Origin: Bacteroidales bacterium
GTDB lineage: Bacteria > Bacteroidota > Bacteroidia > Bacteroidales > JAQUTK01
Reading direction: 5' to 3'
Length of the DNA: 64,000 nucleotides
Assembly: GCA_028709785.1 (NCBI GenBank)
Contig: JAQUTK010000004.1
Coordinates: 1 to 64,000 of the forward strand
The notes beneath the pieces are model-generated. The model worked only from the letters and a program-made list of their open reading frames with translations. It ran no database searches and was not told the DNA's origin. Each line of letters starts with the position of its first letter. The first letter of the stretch is position 1. The position numbers and the translations under genes are program-made. Positions 52,315 to 61,636 of the stretch are shown in pieces.

Positions 52315-53532
52315 TTAGAATTTGTATTGCAATCTCATTGTAAACAAGTTATCCTTACGATCTGATTCATATCCGGCAAGATTTGGACATTTCTCATTCG
52401 TTGTGATATCATAGCATGCCATTAATGAAACAGCAGGAGTCATTCTCCAGATTCCGGAAACCGAATATCCATTTTGTTTTACATCTGCGCTACTCTTTAC
52501 TTCATCTTTATTTAGGTCTGTATTCTGATCAAAAACAGAGTATCTGAAGGCTACTGCAAAAGGAGTACTAAACAAATCCTGGACCAAATAAATATGTGCA
52601 GCAGCAAAATTACGTATGTAATCATACCCCTTTTCAGTTGATAAAGCGCCTGCCTTGGGACTGCTCATATTACCACTCTGACTGGGTTGCTCTCCAAAAA
52701 CATATTCACCACGAAGACGTGTCAGACCAAGAGGAGTTTGGCAGGAATACTGAGCATCAAAACCATAGTACGTACGATTATTAAACTTCTCACTACCCGT
52801 AGATGCAACCCAAGCTCCATTTTGTATCTCATACGTTGTATAAATACCACCAGCATTATTCAGATTATATACTTTACCTGAATAGAGGGATGTTCCTATT
52901 CCAAAAGATGAATTATCATATTTCTTTTGGAATCTCAAATGACCTATAAAGTCATATTTACCATCATCCTCTTTTGTTATTCCATTACCAGCGAAGAAAC
53001 CTCCCTCAAAACCAAGTCCCTCAATTGCACTTCCTTTCGGAGCTGTTAATATTAATGTGGCTCCCAAGTCACGTTCATCAGGGAAAAGTGTTTGTGTACC
53101 AATACTTCTTTCCGCTATCTCGCGTCGGGAAGACGAGTAACTGATTTCATCACCAAAAGGACGATCAAAAATACCTGCTTTTACGGAGATCCAATTTACG
53201 GAAGGAACTGTCAGATTCAAATACGCATCCTTAAACTTCACGCCGGCTTCAGTTACATCCAACTGAAAAACTCCTTTTGCATATGTATCAGCTGCATAGG
53301 AGAATTTAATACGACCTCTGCGAATTCCCGCACGTGTAAAAGAGCCCTTATTATCCCAATCCTGAGTAGAAGTTGTATTACCCAACTTGGTTTTAGCATC
53401 TTTCTGACCTGCTTCAAGTTGGGTTTGAATATAACCCGATACCGACAGATTTTCAGTTTGAGCCTGAGCGTTTGCGACTGCTAGCAAGGCTATCGAAGCC
53501 AATGCAATTGTTTTAAAAAAACTCTGTTTCAT
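52315..53532 (-). CDS. Phosphate-selective porin O/P family protein
   Basis: A 405-residue outer-membrane barrel with signal peptide (1-24, ending AQAQ). SVSGYIQTQLEAGQ, FTRAGIRRGRIKFSYAADTYAKGVFQLDV, GIFDRPFGDEISYSSSRREIAERS and the terminal TMRLQYKF match the OprO/OprP family. Its place beside pstS and divergent from pstCAB-phoU supports phosphate (or polyphosphate) uptake as the role. The -33/-7 region on the minus strand (around 53565-53572, TTACTTTG) is only an approximate match. Confidence 0.88.
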   Translation of the reverse strand: MKQSFFKTIALASIALLAVANAQAQTENLSVSGYIQTQLEAGQKDAKTKLGNTTSTQDWDNKGSFTRAGIRRGRIKFSYAADTYAKGVFQLDVTEAGVKFKDAYLNLTVPSVNWISVKAGIFDRPFGDEISYSSSRREIAERSIGTQTLFPDERDLGATLILTAPKGSAIEGLGFEGGFFAGNGITKEDDGKYDFIGHLRFQKKYDNSSFGIGTSLYSGKVYNLNNAGGIYTTYEIQNGAWVASTGSEKFNNRTYYGFDAQYSCQTPLGLTRLRGEYVFGEQPSQSGNMSSPKAGALSTEKGYDYIRNFAAAHIYLVQDLFSTPFAVAFRYSVFDQNTDLNKDEVKSSADVKQNGYSVSGIWRMTPAVSLMACYDITTNEKCPNLAGYESDRKDNLFTMRLQYKF

Positions 53533-53593
53533 AATTTTCTAATTTTTGGTTTTAATTTCCGATGCAAAGTAACGTCAGGCATATTTCATTTCG

Positions 53594-53642
53594 GTAACAA
53601 AAACATAAATATACGCTTTCAATTGCATATCTTTGTTGTTAC
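53594..53642. promoter_or_regulatory. Inverted repeat and -7 box in the divergent phosphate promoter region
   Basis: GTAACAA (53594-53600) and TTGTTAC (53636-53642) are inverted. The second arm directly follows the -7 box TATCTTTG (53628-53635) for pstC, so it would lie over the transcription start. I do not recognise an E. coli-type Pho box. The transcript leader to the pstC ATG would be about 90 nt. Confidence 0.4.
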
Positions 53643-53730
53643 ATCTTTTTTGTGATGAAAATGAAATATTATTGTCTTAACAGCGAAACAGTATAGTCGT
53701 TATTTTGCATCATAATTAACAAAGATACAT

Positions 53731-54924
53731 ATGAGAAAACCATTCGAACGAATTATTGAAGGAATACTTGCCTGCAGCGGATACATTACCAGCGTGGTGA
53801 TTATTCTGATTGTAGTATTCCTTTTCAGAGAAGCATTCGGATTATTTAAAAGTCCGGCCGTAGAAGAAGGCTACACCATTGCACTCAATAGAACGAATAA
53901 GGTATCAGAGGATCAATTTCATGCACAAACTCTGAAATTAGTATTTGACTCTGAGATTACTAATTGGAGTAATTTAGGTGGAGCAGACGAAGAAATACTA
54001 TTATTCAGACTAGATGATCTTACAAACTATTACTCAGAAGAAGAACTAGGAAGTAATCTTGAAAATGTACCTGATTGCATTAACAAATTAGTAGACTCAA
54101 TACCGGGCATTATTGCTTTCATTCCCAAATTGTATGTGGCATCCAACTTCAAAGGACGTCTGATTGAGGATGTAGCCATTACTCCTAAGGACTTTCTCGC
54201 TGGAAAAGAGTGGTTTCCAACTTCAACTCCGTCAGCTCAGTTTGGTTTGCTACCTCTAATAACCGGTACGCTTTGGGTGAGTCTATTTGCCATTCTGTTT
54301 GCTCTTCCTTTCGGACTGGCTGTTTCTATCTACATGGCTGAGATTGCTCACCTTAAGATACGAAATATAATGAAGCCGATGATCGAACTCCTTGCCGGTA
54401 TTCCATCCGTGGTATATGGTTTTTTTGGATTAGTGGTTATTGTTCCTTTCATTCAAAAGGTTTTTCATCTTCCTGTAGGTGAAAGTGGTTTGGCAGGTAG
54501 TCTGGTACTTGCAATCATGGCTCTGCCTACCATCATTACCGTTTCTGAAGATGCAATAAGAAACTGTCCCCGAAGCATGCGGGAAGCCAGCCTCGCTCTT
54601 GGAGCATCACACTGGCAAACGATATACAGAGTAGTGCTTCCCCACTCATTTTCAGGTATATCTTCGGCTATCGTATTAGGTATCGGAAGGGCAATAGGTG
54701 AAACAATGGCCGTATTAATGGTCACCGGAAATGCCGCCGTAATTCCAACTTCTTTACTTGAACCTCTTCGTACAATACCGGCAACAATTGCAGCTGAACT
54801 AGGCGAAGCTCCTGCAGGTGGGGCTCACTATCAGGCACTCTTTATGCTGGGTGTAGTACTATTTTTTATCACTCTGACCATCAATCTGGCTGTTGAACAA
54901 ATCACTAAACAACAAAAATCATGA
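53731..54924 (+). CDS. pstC: Phosphate ABC permease PstC with a PstS-like periplasmic insert
   Basis: A 397-residue permease, about 80 longer than E. coli PstC. Helix 1 is at about 15-37. Residues about 48-137 form a periplasmic insert: ALNRTNKVSEDQF..., EITNWSNLGGADEEILLFR and IPGIIAFIPKL. This aligns with PstS 104-148 of the same locus (INPSNPVSQLTREQLEGIF, KITNWKQVGGSDLKIVCYSR). The remaining helices (from about 170) carry the MetI-type core with EAA-like motif REASLALGASHWQTIYRVVLP. It is the first gene of pstCAB-phoU and overlaps pstA by 4 bp. Confidence 0.95.
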   Translation: MRKPFERIIEGILACSGYITSVVIILIVVFLFREAFGLFKSPAVEEGYTIALNRTNKVSEDQFHAQTLKLVFDSEITNWSNLGGADEEILLFRLDDLTNYYSEEELGSNLENVPDCINKLVDSIPGIIAFIPKLYVASNFKGRLIEDVAITPKDFLAGKEWFPTSTPSAQFGLLPLITGTLWVSLFAILFALPFGLAVSIYMAEIAHLKIRNIMKPMIELLAGIPSVVYGFFGLVVIVPFIQKVFHLPVGESGLAGSLVLAIMALPTIITVSEDAIRNCPRSMREASLALGASHWQTIYRVVLPHSFSGISSAIVLGIGRAIGETMAVLMVTGNAAVIPTSLLEPLRTIPATIAAELGEAPAGGAHYQALFMLGVVLFFITLTINLAVEQITKQQKS

Positions 54925-55802
54925 TTCCTTACAAAAAGAATTATACGACCCGAAAGAAAAGATCGCAAACACTCTTATTTGCTCTTTTTTCTCTCATGAG
55001 TTACTCTGTAGTTGGTATTCTTTTGCTGATACTCGGTTTTATCATTGTAAAAGGTATTGGTGTTATTAATTGGGAGTTTATCTCCACTGCCCCTGAAGAA
55101 GGAATGACAAAAGGTGGAATTTTTCCTGCCATAGTGGGTACCTTCTATCTGATTATCGGAAGCGCACTGTTTGCTTTTCCGGTTGGTATCATGTCTGGTA
55201 TTTACATGAATGAATATGCTCCAAAGGGAAAAGTAGTTCAATTTATCCGCATGATGACTAATAATCTGAGTGGTATTCCTTCGATCGTCTTTGGACTTTT
55301 CGGTATGGCTCTTTTTGTAAACACAATGGGATTTGGTGATTCAATTCTGGCGGGATCACTCACTTTGGGTCTTCTCTGCCTTCCATTAGTGATTCGTACG
55401 ACAGAAGAAGCTCTCAAGGCAATACCAGATTCATACAGGGAAGGTAGTTACGCTTTGGGTGCAACAAAACTACAAACAGTCCGAAGAATTATTCTTCCGA
55501 TGGGAATGCCTAATATCATCACAGGACTCATACTTTCTGTTGGACGTGTTTCGGGTGAAACGGCTCCGATTCTTTTCACTTGTGCAGCCTACTTTCTTCC
55601 TCATCTCCCCAACAGCGTACTGGATCAATGTATGGCTCTGCCTTATCATCTTTACGTCATAGCAACCTCCGGAACAAACGTAGAGGCCCAACTACCCATT
55701 GCATATGGCACCGCACTAGTTTTAATCCTGATAATCCTTATTGTTAATCTATTGGCAAATGTACTTCGCCGCTATTTTGACCGCAAAGTAAAAACGAACT
55801 AA
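54921..55802 (+). CDS. pstA: Phosphate ABC permease PstA
   Basis: A 293-residue permease with six helices and the coupling motif [57 protein letters not shown] and [16 protein letters not shown] are characteristic of PstA. It overlaps pstC by 4 bp (ATGA) and lies 14 bp before pstB. Confidence 0.96.
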   Translation: MIPYKKNYTTRKKRSQTLLFALFSLMSYSVVGILLLILGFIIVKGIGVINWEFISTAPEEGMTKGGIFPAIVGTFYLIIGSALFAFPVGIMSGIYMNEYAPKGKVVQFIRMMTNNLSGIPSIVFGLFGMALFVNTMGFGDSILAGSLTLGLLCLPLVIRTTEEALKAIPDSYREGSYALGATKLQTVRRIILPMGMPNIITGLILSVGRVSGETAPILFTCAAYFLPHLPNSVLDQCMALPYHLYVIATSGTNVEAQLPIAYGTALVLILIILIVNLLANVLRRYFDRKVKTN

Positions 55803-55816
55803 TCACAGAATACAGA

Positions 55817-56569
55817 ATGAATAAAATTGAAGCAATAGACGTGAATTTCTTTTACGGGAAATTCCATGCATTGAAAGACATCAACATGCAAATTGAGGAA
55901 CGCACTGTTGTCGCATTTATTGGACCTTCGGGATGTGGTAAATCAACTTTTCTTCGTTTGTTTAACCGAATGAATGATTTAATTCCGGATACACATCTCC
56001 ATGGACAGATCTTAATTGACAAACATGATATCTATCAAAAAGGAGTTGCCGTTGATGAGCTCAGGAAGAATGTAGGTATGGTTTTTCAGCGTCCGAATCC
56101 CTTTCCCAAAAGCATATTTGAGAATGTAGCCTACGGACTTCGTGTAAACGGAGTTAAGGATGAGTCATTCATCCGTCAAAGAGTTGAAGAAACACTCAAG
56201 GGAGCTGCCTTATGGGATGAGGTAAAGGATAAACTGAAACAATCAGCTTTTGCCCTGTCAGGCGGACAACAGCAACGTCTTTGTATTGCCCGTGCAATGG
56301 CTATTTCTCCCTCTATACTCTTAATGGATGAACCGGCCTCAGCTTTGGATCCCATATCGACAGCAAAAGTAGAAGAACTGATTCGCCAGCTGAAGAAAGA
56401 TTATACGGTTATTATTGTTACTCACAATATGCAACAAGCAGCTCGCGTCAGTGACAAGACTGCCTACTTCTATCTGGGAGAAATGATCGAGTATGGAGAT
56501 ACGAAGAGAATCTTTACAAATCCGGAGAAGGAATCGACTCAAAAATATATTACCGGACGATTCGGATAA
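55817..56569 (+). CDS. pstB: Phosphate ABC transporter ATP-binding protein PstB
   Basis: A 250-residue ATPase: Walker [11 protein letters not shown]-loop [17 protein letters not shown] (diagnostic for PstB), signature [14 protein letters not shown], Walker [14 protein letters not shown]. It drives phosphate import through PstC-PstA. It ends 90 bp before phoU, which has its own -7 box. Confidence 0.97.
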   Translation: MNKIEAIDVNFFYGKFHALKDINMQIEERTVVAFIGPSGCGKSTFLRLFNRMNDLIPDTHLHGQILIDKHDIYQKGVAVDELRKNVGMVFQRPNPFPKSIFENVAYGLRVNGVKDESFIRQRVEETLKGAALWDEVKDKLKQSAFALSGGQQQRLCIARAMAISPSILLMDEPASALDPISTAKVEELIRQLKKDYTVIIVTHNMQQAARVSDKTAYFYLGEMIEYGDTKRIFTNPEKESTQKYITGRFG

Positions 56570-56607
56570 GTTACACCTCAGAATAATAATTGAATAGCAA
56601 TTATTTG

Positions 56608-56615
56608 TATATTTG
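56608..56615 (+). promoter_or_regulatory. Predicted -7 box ahead of phoU
   Basis: TATATTTG (TAnnTTTG), 44 bp before the phoU ATG. It would allow phoU to be made apart from the pstCAB transcript. Confidence 0.5.
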
Positions 56616-56659
56616 CGATTAGTAGTAGACCCAGTTTAGAATAAATAAAAAAAAAGAAT

Positions 56660-57349
56660 ATGGTAAAGTTTGTAGAATCCGAATTAGAATTGCTGAAAAA
56701 AGAGATACTCGACATGTGTCAGTTAGTCAGCAAACAGATGGAGCTTGCCTGTGATGCAATATTAACGCTCAATAAGGAAGAAGCTCAGTTGGTAATCATG
56801 CGCGAGAAACGCGTAAATGCTTTTGAGTTAAAAATTGATAGCGATGTTGAAGATATTATTGCATTGTATAATCCGGTAGCAATCGACCTGCGATTTGTAT
56901 TGGCAATGCTGAAAATTAATACTAATCTGGAACGTATCGGCGATTTTGCAGAGAGTATGGGACGCTTTGTTATCAACTATCCTTCAGATACGTTGAACGA
57001 TGAACTTATCAAAGAACTTCGGTTAAATGAAATGATGACAGAAGTACAATCCATGTTGTTTAATGTACAGGATGCTTTAATTAAGGAAAAGTCCGATCTG
57101 GCGATATCTGTATTTCAACAAGACAACACTGTAGATGAGATTGACAAAGCTGTATTACCAATCATTGCCAATCACATTGAAAAGCATCCCGAAGAACTAA
57201 GATCTTGTCTGCCTCTGGCAAACGTATTTCGTAAATTAGAACGATCGGGAGACCATATCAACAATATAGCAGAGGAGATTATTTTTTATCTGGATGCAAA
57301 GGTGCTAAAGCACAACAAAAGTGCAAAGGCTGCACCGAATGCAGAATAA
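56660..57349 (+). CDS. phoU: Phosphate regulator PhoU
   Basis: A 229-residue helical protein with the two-fold three-helix repeat of PhoU. The metal-binding motifs E-x3-D and family stretches RLKIDSDVEDIIAL-like (here FELKIDSDVEDIIALYNPVA), ERIGDFAESMGRF and ERSGDHINNIAEEIIFYLDA are present. It links the Pst transporter to the phosphate-sensing kinase in other bacteria. It closes the operon and is followed by a hairpin. Confidence 0.95.
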   Translation: MVKFVESELELLKKEILDMCQLVSKQMELACDAILTLNKEEAQLVIMREKRVNAFELKIDSDVEDIIALYNPVAIDLRFVLAMLKINTNLERIGDFAESMGRFVINYPSDTLNDELIKELRLNEMMTEVQSMLFNVQDALIKEKSDLAISVFQQDNTVDEIDKAVLPIIANHIEKHPEELRSCLPLANVFRKLERSGDHINNIAEEIIFYLDAKVLKHNKSAKAAPNAE

Positions 57350-57369
57350 CATTGTATCAAACAGAATAG

Positions 57370-57410
57370 AATCCTCCGTTTATCTACCCTTCGGTTGAAT
57401 GCGGAGGATT
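57370..57410 (+). terminator. Terminator downstream of phoU
   Basis: AATCCTCCG (57370-57378) pairs with CGGAGGATT (57402-57410) around a 23-nt loop; TCTATTTTTG follows. It stands between the convergent phoU and the small lipoprotein gene. Confidence 0.7.
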
Positions 57411-57432
57411 TCTATTTTTGAATTAGAGACTA

Positions 57433-57831
57433 CTAAAACTTCCTGAACTTCAATCGAACATTATCTCTTCTTAGCATCATATTACTCCCGGTAAGAACTT
57501 CTATGGCAAATTGATCATTCATCGTTTTTAATCCAAAGAAAGAGCAGGTGTCTTTTATCATATAATCACGCATATGTAAAGATAAGGAGTCACCGGTATA
57601 ATCAAAATGCCCCCTATACTCATCATAGCCTATCCTTCTAAGTTCAACCACATGCAACTGAAAAGAGTAATAGATTCGGTCCGATTTTTTTGATATTGAG
57701 ACTCCATTGGCAGATTCAATTTCTGTCAACTGCCACATTCCATCCAGCTTGCCATTTTCGGGATTCTTTCCACAAGCAATTACCATCACAAGAAGAAGGG
57801 CAGCAAGTCCGGTTATTATTAGTTTTCTCAT
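57433..57831 (-). CDS. Small lipocalin-like lipoprotein
   Basis: A 132-residue lipoprotein (lipobox VMVIAC, C20). The rest is beta-rich: DGMWQLTEIESANG is a typical opening of lipocalin-like (DUF4488/DUF5004-type) domains in Bacteroidetes, followed by alternating strands (YYSFQLHVVEL, YRGHFDYTGDSLSLHM). It is 6 bp after the Wzi-type gene, so it belongs to the same transcript. No function can be read from it. Confidence 0.75.
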   Translation of the reverse strand: MRKLIITGLAALLLVMVIACGKNPENGKLDGMWQLTEIESANGVSISKKSDRIYYSFQLHVVELRRIGYDEYRGHFDYTGDSLSLHMRDYMIKDTCSFFGLKTMNDQFAIEVLTGSNMMLRRDNVRLKFRKF

Positions 57832-57837
57832 TGATCT

Positions 57838-59322
57838 TTATTTTTTATTCAACAATCCGGTCTTTTTTATCGTAAAGAGCAGTCCATTATTATATCCCGC
57901 GAGCTCTCCTCTGTCAATGCCGAGCGATGCCGTAAATCTCCATCCTTTCAACTTTCTCGGTTGATAATTCATTTCCCACAAATAGTAAGAATCCTTGAGT
58001 ATCTCGGGATAAGGATTCTCATAAGTACCCCAGCTCCGGTTACTCGTGTAAAGTATCCGGTAATCTATTTCTCTGGACAGAATGCCACTGAATCCAAGAT
58101 GGAAAGATTCTACACGGTTACTTTTGAATGAGATCAACCCATCAGAATTGTATATCGGCGAGAGCATTAATGGTGAACCAATTCCCATTCCCCAATGTTG
58201 CCATCCATTGTAGATATAATGATTGTAGTAATCATCCTCTGCACTCACCTGTTCCGGGATTACTGGATCGGAATCATTATATACTGGACCCGACTGATCT
58301 TTCGAGGTCATATATTCGAATACAATCTGTTGTACCATCATGCGCTTTGGCAAGGTCACTTCCAATCCCACAAGTCCATCTTTCCAGCCATATTCCCAAA
58401 ACATCATGGAATGATCATTAAAATAATGTTCGAAATACCCACGTACTTTCCAATCGTCACGCACATACGCTAAAGACGAATGCCAACTTCCCATGTGATT
58501 GCCGTAAATATTGGTTTGTTCTCCTACGGGAGATTCTTTTCCACCACCTGTTGGAACAAATACCCGCAAGAAATCAGAGATACGATTAGGCATATCCAAC
58601 TTACCGGTACTGCCATAAGCATTTCCTCCAAACTGAGCCTCCATCTCCAAACCACCTTCGTACACAAACGGAGTAATCGGTTCCTTTCCTATTTTCCAGA
58701 ATAATGCTTTCGAATGATAAAGCACATGTTCAGTACGACGGTTGCCTGATCCAGCAAAATCCTTCTGCCAGTTTTCATCCGAAAAAGCACCGTATGCCAC
58801 ATGTCCCCGTACTTTCAGCCAATTATTGGTAAAAGGCACTGAAACATACTCAGGAAAGCCTATCCTGGCCTGAGGTATTGGTCTGGCATTGCCGGAATAG
58901 GTCAATCCCCCACTGCTCAATTGTTTATTATGCATCTCGCTCCAACGTTCTTTGCTTCCCAAGCTTAGTACTAATGCCTGATAATGTAAATCCAGATAAG
59001 CTTGTTGCACAATAAAAGAAGAGGTATATTTTGCAACTGTTACAAAGTCAAAACCGTACGCATACGTAAAGTCCTTTCTACGTTCAACCGGACGAGCAAA
59101 TCCGACCCTCAGATATGCATTATTTATTGCAAGAGAAGATAATCCCTGTCGGTTTGAAAGGAGCCAAAAAGGAGTTTGTTCACCCATAGAAAAAGATCCG
59201 CTGCTCTCCAGAGAATAGTTCAGATTCTTCGTTAATTGGGCATTTACAGGTATCGTAGCCCAAAGCAAACTGATGAATAAGATCAGATTTCTAAATAATA
59301 CGATAATTCGTTTTAATTTCAT
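57838..59322 (-). CDS. Wzi-family capsule assembly outer-membrane protein
   Basis: A 494-residue outer-membrane barrel. It has a signal peptide (about 1-29, ending VNAQ) and features of the Wzi/caps_synth_GfcC-type family: GEQTPFWLLSNRQGLSS, YLDLHYQALVLSLGSKERWSEMHNKQLSSGGLTYSGNARPIPQARIGFPEY. E. coli Wzi is a lectin-like barrel that holds capsule on the cell surface. No other capsule gene is in the window. It lies 55 bp after the pseudo-kinase stop and 6 bp before the lipocalin-like gene. The start may also be three codons upstream (59331). Confidence 0.85.
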   Translation of the reverse strand: MKLKRIIVLFRNLILFISLLWATIPVNAQLTKNLNYSLESSGSFSMGEQTPFWLLSNRQGLSSLAINNAYLRVGFARPVERRKDFTYAYGFDFVTVAKYTSSFIVQQAYLDLHYQALVLSLGSKERWSEMHNKQLSSGGLTYSGNARPIPQARIGFPEYVSVPFTNNWLKVRGHVAYGAFSDENWQKDFAGSGNRRTEHVLYHSKALFWKIGKEPITPFVYEGGLEMEAQFGGNAYGSTGKLDMPNRISDFLRVFVPTGGGKESPVGEQTNIYGNHMGSWHSSLAYVRDDWKVRGYFEHYFNDHSMMFWEYGWKDGLVGLEVTLPKRMMVQQIVFEYMTSKDQSGPVYNDSDPVIPEQVSAEDDYYNHYIYNGWQHWGMGIGSPLMLSPIYNSDGLISFKSNRVESFHLGFSGILSREIDYRILYTSNRSWGTYENPYPEILKDSYYLWEMNYQPRKLKGWRFTASLGIDRGELAGYNNGLLFTIKKTGLLNKK

Positions 59323-59377
59323 TTCATGCAAAAATTGAGACAGCTGATAGTACTAATAGTATGCAGATCTGTCATCC

Positions 59378-61636
59378 TTATTGTTCTTTTTTTGTATCGG
59401 TCAAATCAGCTTCCATCTTTTCAGACTTCATTCGTGCGAATTCTTCTTTCAAAGCTTCCAGTTCTTCAGGATCAAGAGCATCCACGATCAAACCATCCAT
59501 CAAAAGTCCATCCATTTCTGAATCATTCAATTCTGAAGTTTGCCTGATCGGTTCAGTCATTCCATCTGTTATACTTTTAATCGGTTCAATCTCTAACTTT
59601 TCTGTATCAAGCATCTCTACATCCATTCTTTCTTCTTGAAGTATCTCCTCCTTGATCGTATTTGAAGCTTCATTCATGTCACATATCGGGAAAGTGATGA
59701 AAATATATGATTTTTCATCCCCTTGTTTCTTTACCACATGATAAACACCACCCATATATTCAAAGACCAATCGATTCATATCATTCTGCAAACTAATCTC
59801 ATGATTGACATCATTCATTTCATCGCATAAATAACTTCCATAAATACGAAACAACAGTACAGGCTGATTTTCCTTTCGTTCAAGATAGAATGATATTTTA
59901 CGCTCTTCCTCTCCTTCTCTGCTCTTCAGAATTTCCGACAAACGTTTTGACATCATTTCCATATCAATATGAACATACACCTCCTTCAAATCGGTATGAA
60001 AAGAAATCTGGGATTTATTATCACTCTTTACTACAATTACATGGATCGCTTCTTCACAGATTGAAACCATGTTGGTAACAGAGAAATTAAATACTTTTGT
60101 TCCACTTTCCAGACGGGAAAGTTCAAGTACATCATTGATAAGCCCGAGCAAATAATCCGAATTTTTTTGAATGATTGTGGAATATTTTTGCATACTTACC
60201 TGATTCAGTTCAGGATTATCTGCTATTAAGTTTGAATATTGAATTACAGTATTAACAGGTTCCTGAACACTGGTATTCATATTTGCAAGAAAGTGTTCCT
60301 TTACCTGATTTGCTTCTTGCATCTGTTCGGTAGCCAGACGCAACTCCTTCTCTGAGAGTCGTTGCTTCCCTCTGGATCTATAAATCAAGAAAGCAATGAA
60401 CGCAAGTATCAGAAAAACAAAAAGCAAAGTACCTAATGCAATGAGTTCCATGTTATTCTTCTTTTTCTCCTGAATCATAAGCAACTCATCAAGCTTATAT
60501 TTTTCACGCATTTGTTTCATTTGATCAGAAAACAGATTCATTTGGATCGAATCTTTCATCGCTATCATTTGCTGATAGATTGGAACAGCAGCTTTTTTAT
60601 CTCCGGCTAACGTCAGAATGTTTGCTTTGAGAACCAATGCATCAAAGTAATCACGTCGAAAAAGATTTTTTACAATACTCAGTAAAGAATCTGAAGCGAC
60701 AACAGCCTTATCATACATTCCATTGTAACGAAAATATTCCGCATTGGCTCTATAATAGATAGCCCTGTCATGAGGATGCATTTCACTCTTATAAAGCTGG
60801 GAAGCTTTCAGAAAAAAGGTCTGGCCCAGTTCGGATTGATTAGTCCGAATATAATAATTCAAATAGAAATCAGCACAATTCATCATCCTGGCAGTTATTT
60901 CCGGATCAAGCTCAGAGTTTTGGGATACATACTTCTCTAATAATCCATTCAACAAATCCAGATACGTTTTCTGAGATGTCGTCTCATTAACAGCATCCAA
61001 TATCGAACAAATAAGGGTCAATGCCGAAATTTTATTGATAATAGAATCGGCAAGTTTAATTTTGTTATAGCTATTTCTGATCATCTCTAAGCCCTGTTCA
61101 TTTCTCGATGTATGAAAGAATGCTTCAGCTAAAATCATATATGCCAACATTTCACCCTGATCATTCCCCAGAGACTTAGCCTTTTCAAGCATCTTTGTTG
61201 CTTCGTCACTTGCCAACTCATGATTTTCATTCACTATTGAAAGATCAATAGTGCTACCATAGGCTTGAAAGAAAACGTCATAATCATTCATTCTTCGGGC
61301 AATTGAATCAATTTCGGCGAAGCAATGTTGTACCATCTCCCGATCATTCTTCATATAGTAAAATTTCAGTTGATGATAGAGTGCTAGTGATTGATATTTC
61401 GCGTTCCTCTGAAGATTTGCCTCTTCCAACAACAAACCGGAATAATATAGTGCTTTTGTTGATGTTTCATCCATACAAGCCAAATTGAAAAGGAAGCCCA
61501 ACCGTTTAACATCGTGCGGCAATTCAGATAGAACAGTCATTACACTATCCTCTTTGGGGCCTGTTTTTGATTGGAGTGGATAAATAAAACCTATTGTCAA
61601 CAACCAAGCAAGCAGAATATAAAATTTCACTCTCAT
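59378..61636 (-). CDS. TPR sensor with degenerate histidine kinase (pseudo-kinase)
   Basis: A 752-residue membrane protein: signal peptide (1-23), periplasmic helical TPR-like region (about 40-385), membrane helix (about 397-419), then a cytoplasmic region with clear HisKA ancestry. The H-box, in the intact paralogue FLMNMTHEIRTPLN, reads FLANMNTSVQEPVN here: T455 replaces the phospho-acceptor His. The ATPase part (about 520-650) has lost the N-box (NLLVNATKF in the paralogue, MSKRLSEILKSREG here) and both glycine boxes. After it comes an acidic tail of about 100 residues rich in Glu, Asp and Met. It starts within the stop of the intact kinase gene (4-bp ATGA overlap). It probably forms a heterodimer or scaffold with that kinase; this is inference. 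Confidence 0.85.
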   Translation of the reverse strand: MRVKFYILLAWLLTIGFIYPLQSKTGPKEDSVMTVLSELPHDVKRLGFLFNLACMDETSTKALYYSGLLLEEANLQRNAKYQSLALYHQLKFYYMKNDREMVQHCFAEIDSIARRMNDYDVFFQAYGSTIDLSIVNENHELASDEATKMLEKAKSLGNDQGEMLAYMILAEAFFHTSRNEQGLEMIRNSYNKIKLADSIINKISALTLICSILDAVNETTSQKTYLDLLNGLLEKYVSQNSELDPEITARMMNCADFYLNYYIRTNQSELGQTFFLKASQLYKSEMHPHDRAIYYRANAEYFRYNGMYDKAVVASDSLLSIVKNLFRRDYFDALVLKANILTLAGDKKAAVPIYQQMIAMKDSIQMNLFSDQMKQMREKYKLDELLMIQEKKKNNMELIALGTLLFVFLILAFIAFLIYRSRGKQRLSEKELRLATEQMQEANQVKEHFLANMNTSVQEPVNTVIQYSNLIADNPELNQVSMQKYSTIIQKNSDYLLGLINDVLELSRLESGTKVFNFSVTNMVSICEEAIHVIVVKSDNKSQISFHTDLKEVYVHIDMEMMSKRLSEILKSREGEEERKISFYLERKENQPVLLFRIYGSYLCDEMNDVNHEISLQNDMNRLVFEYMGGVYHVVKKQGDEKSYIFITFPICDMNEASNTIKEEILQEERMDVEMLDTEKLEIEPIKSITDGMTEPIRQTSELNDSEMDGLLMDGLIVDALDPEELEALKEEFARMKSEKMEADLTDTKKEQ

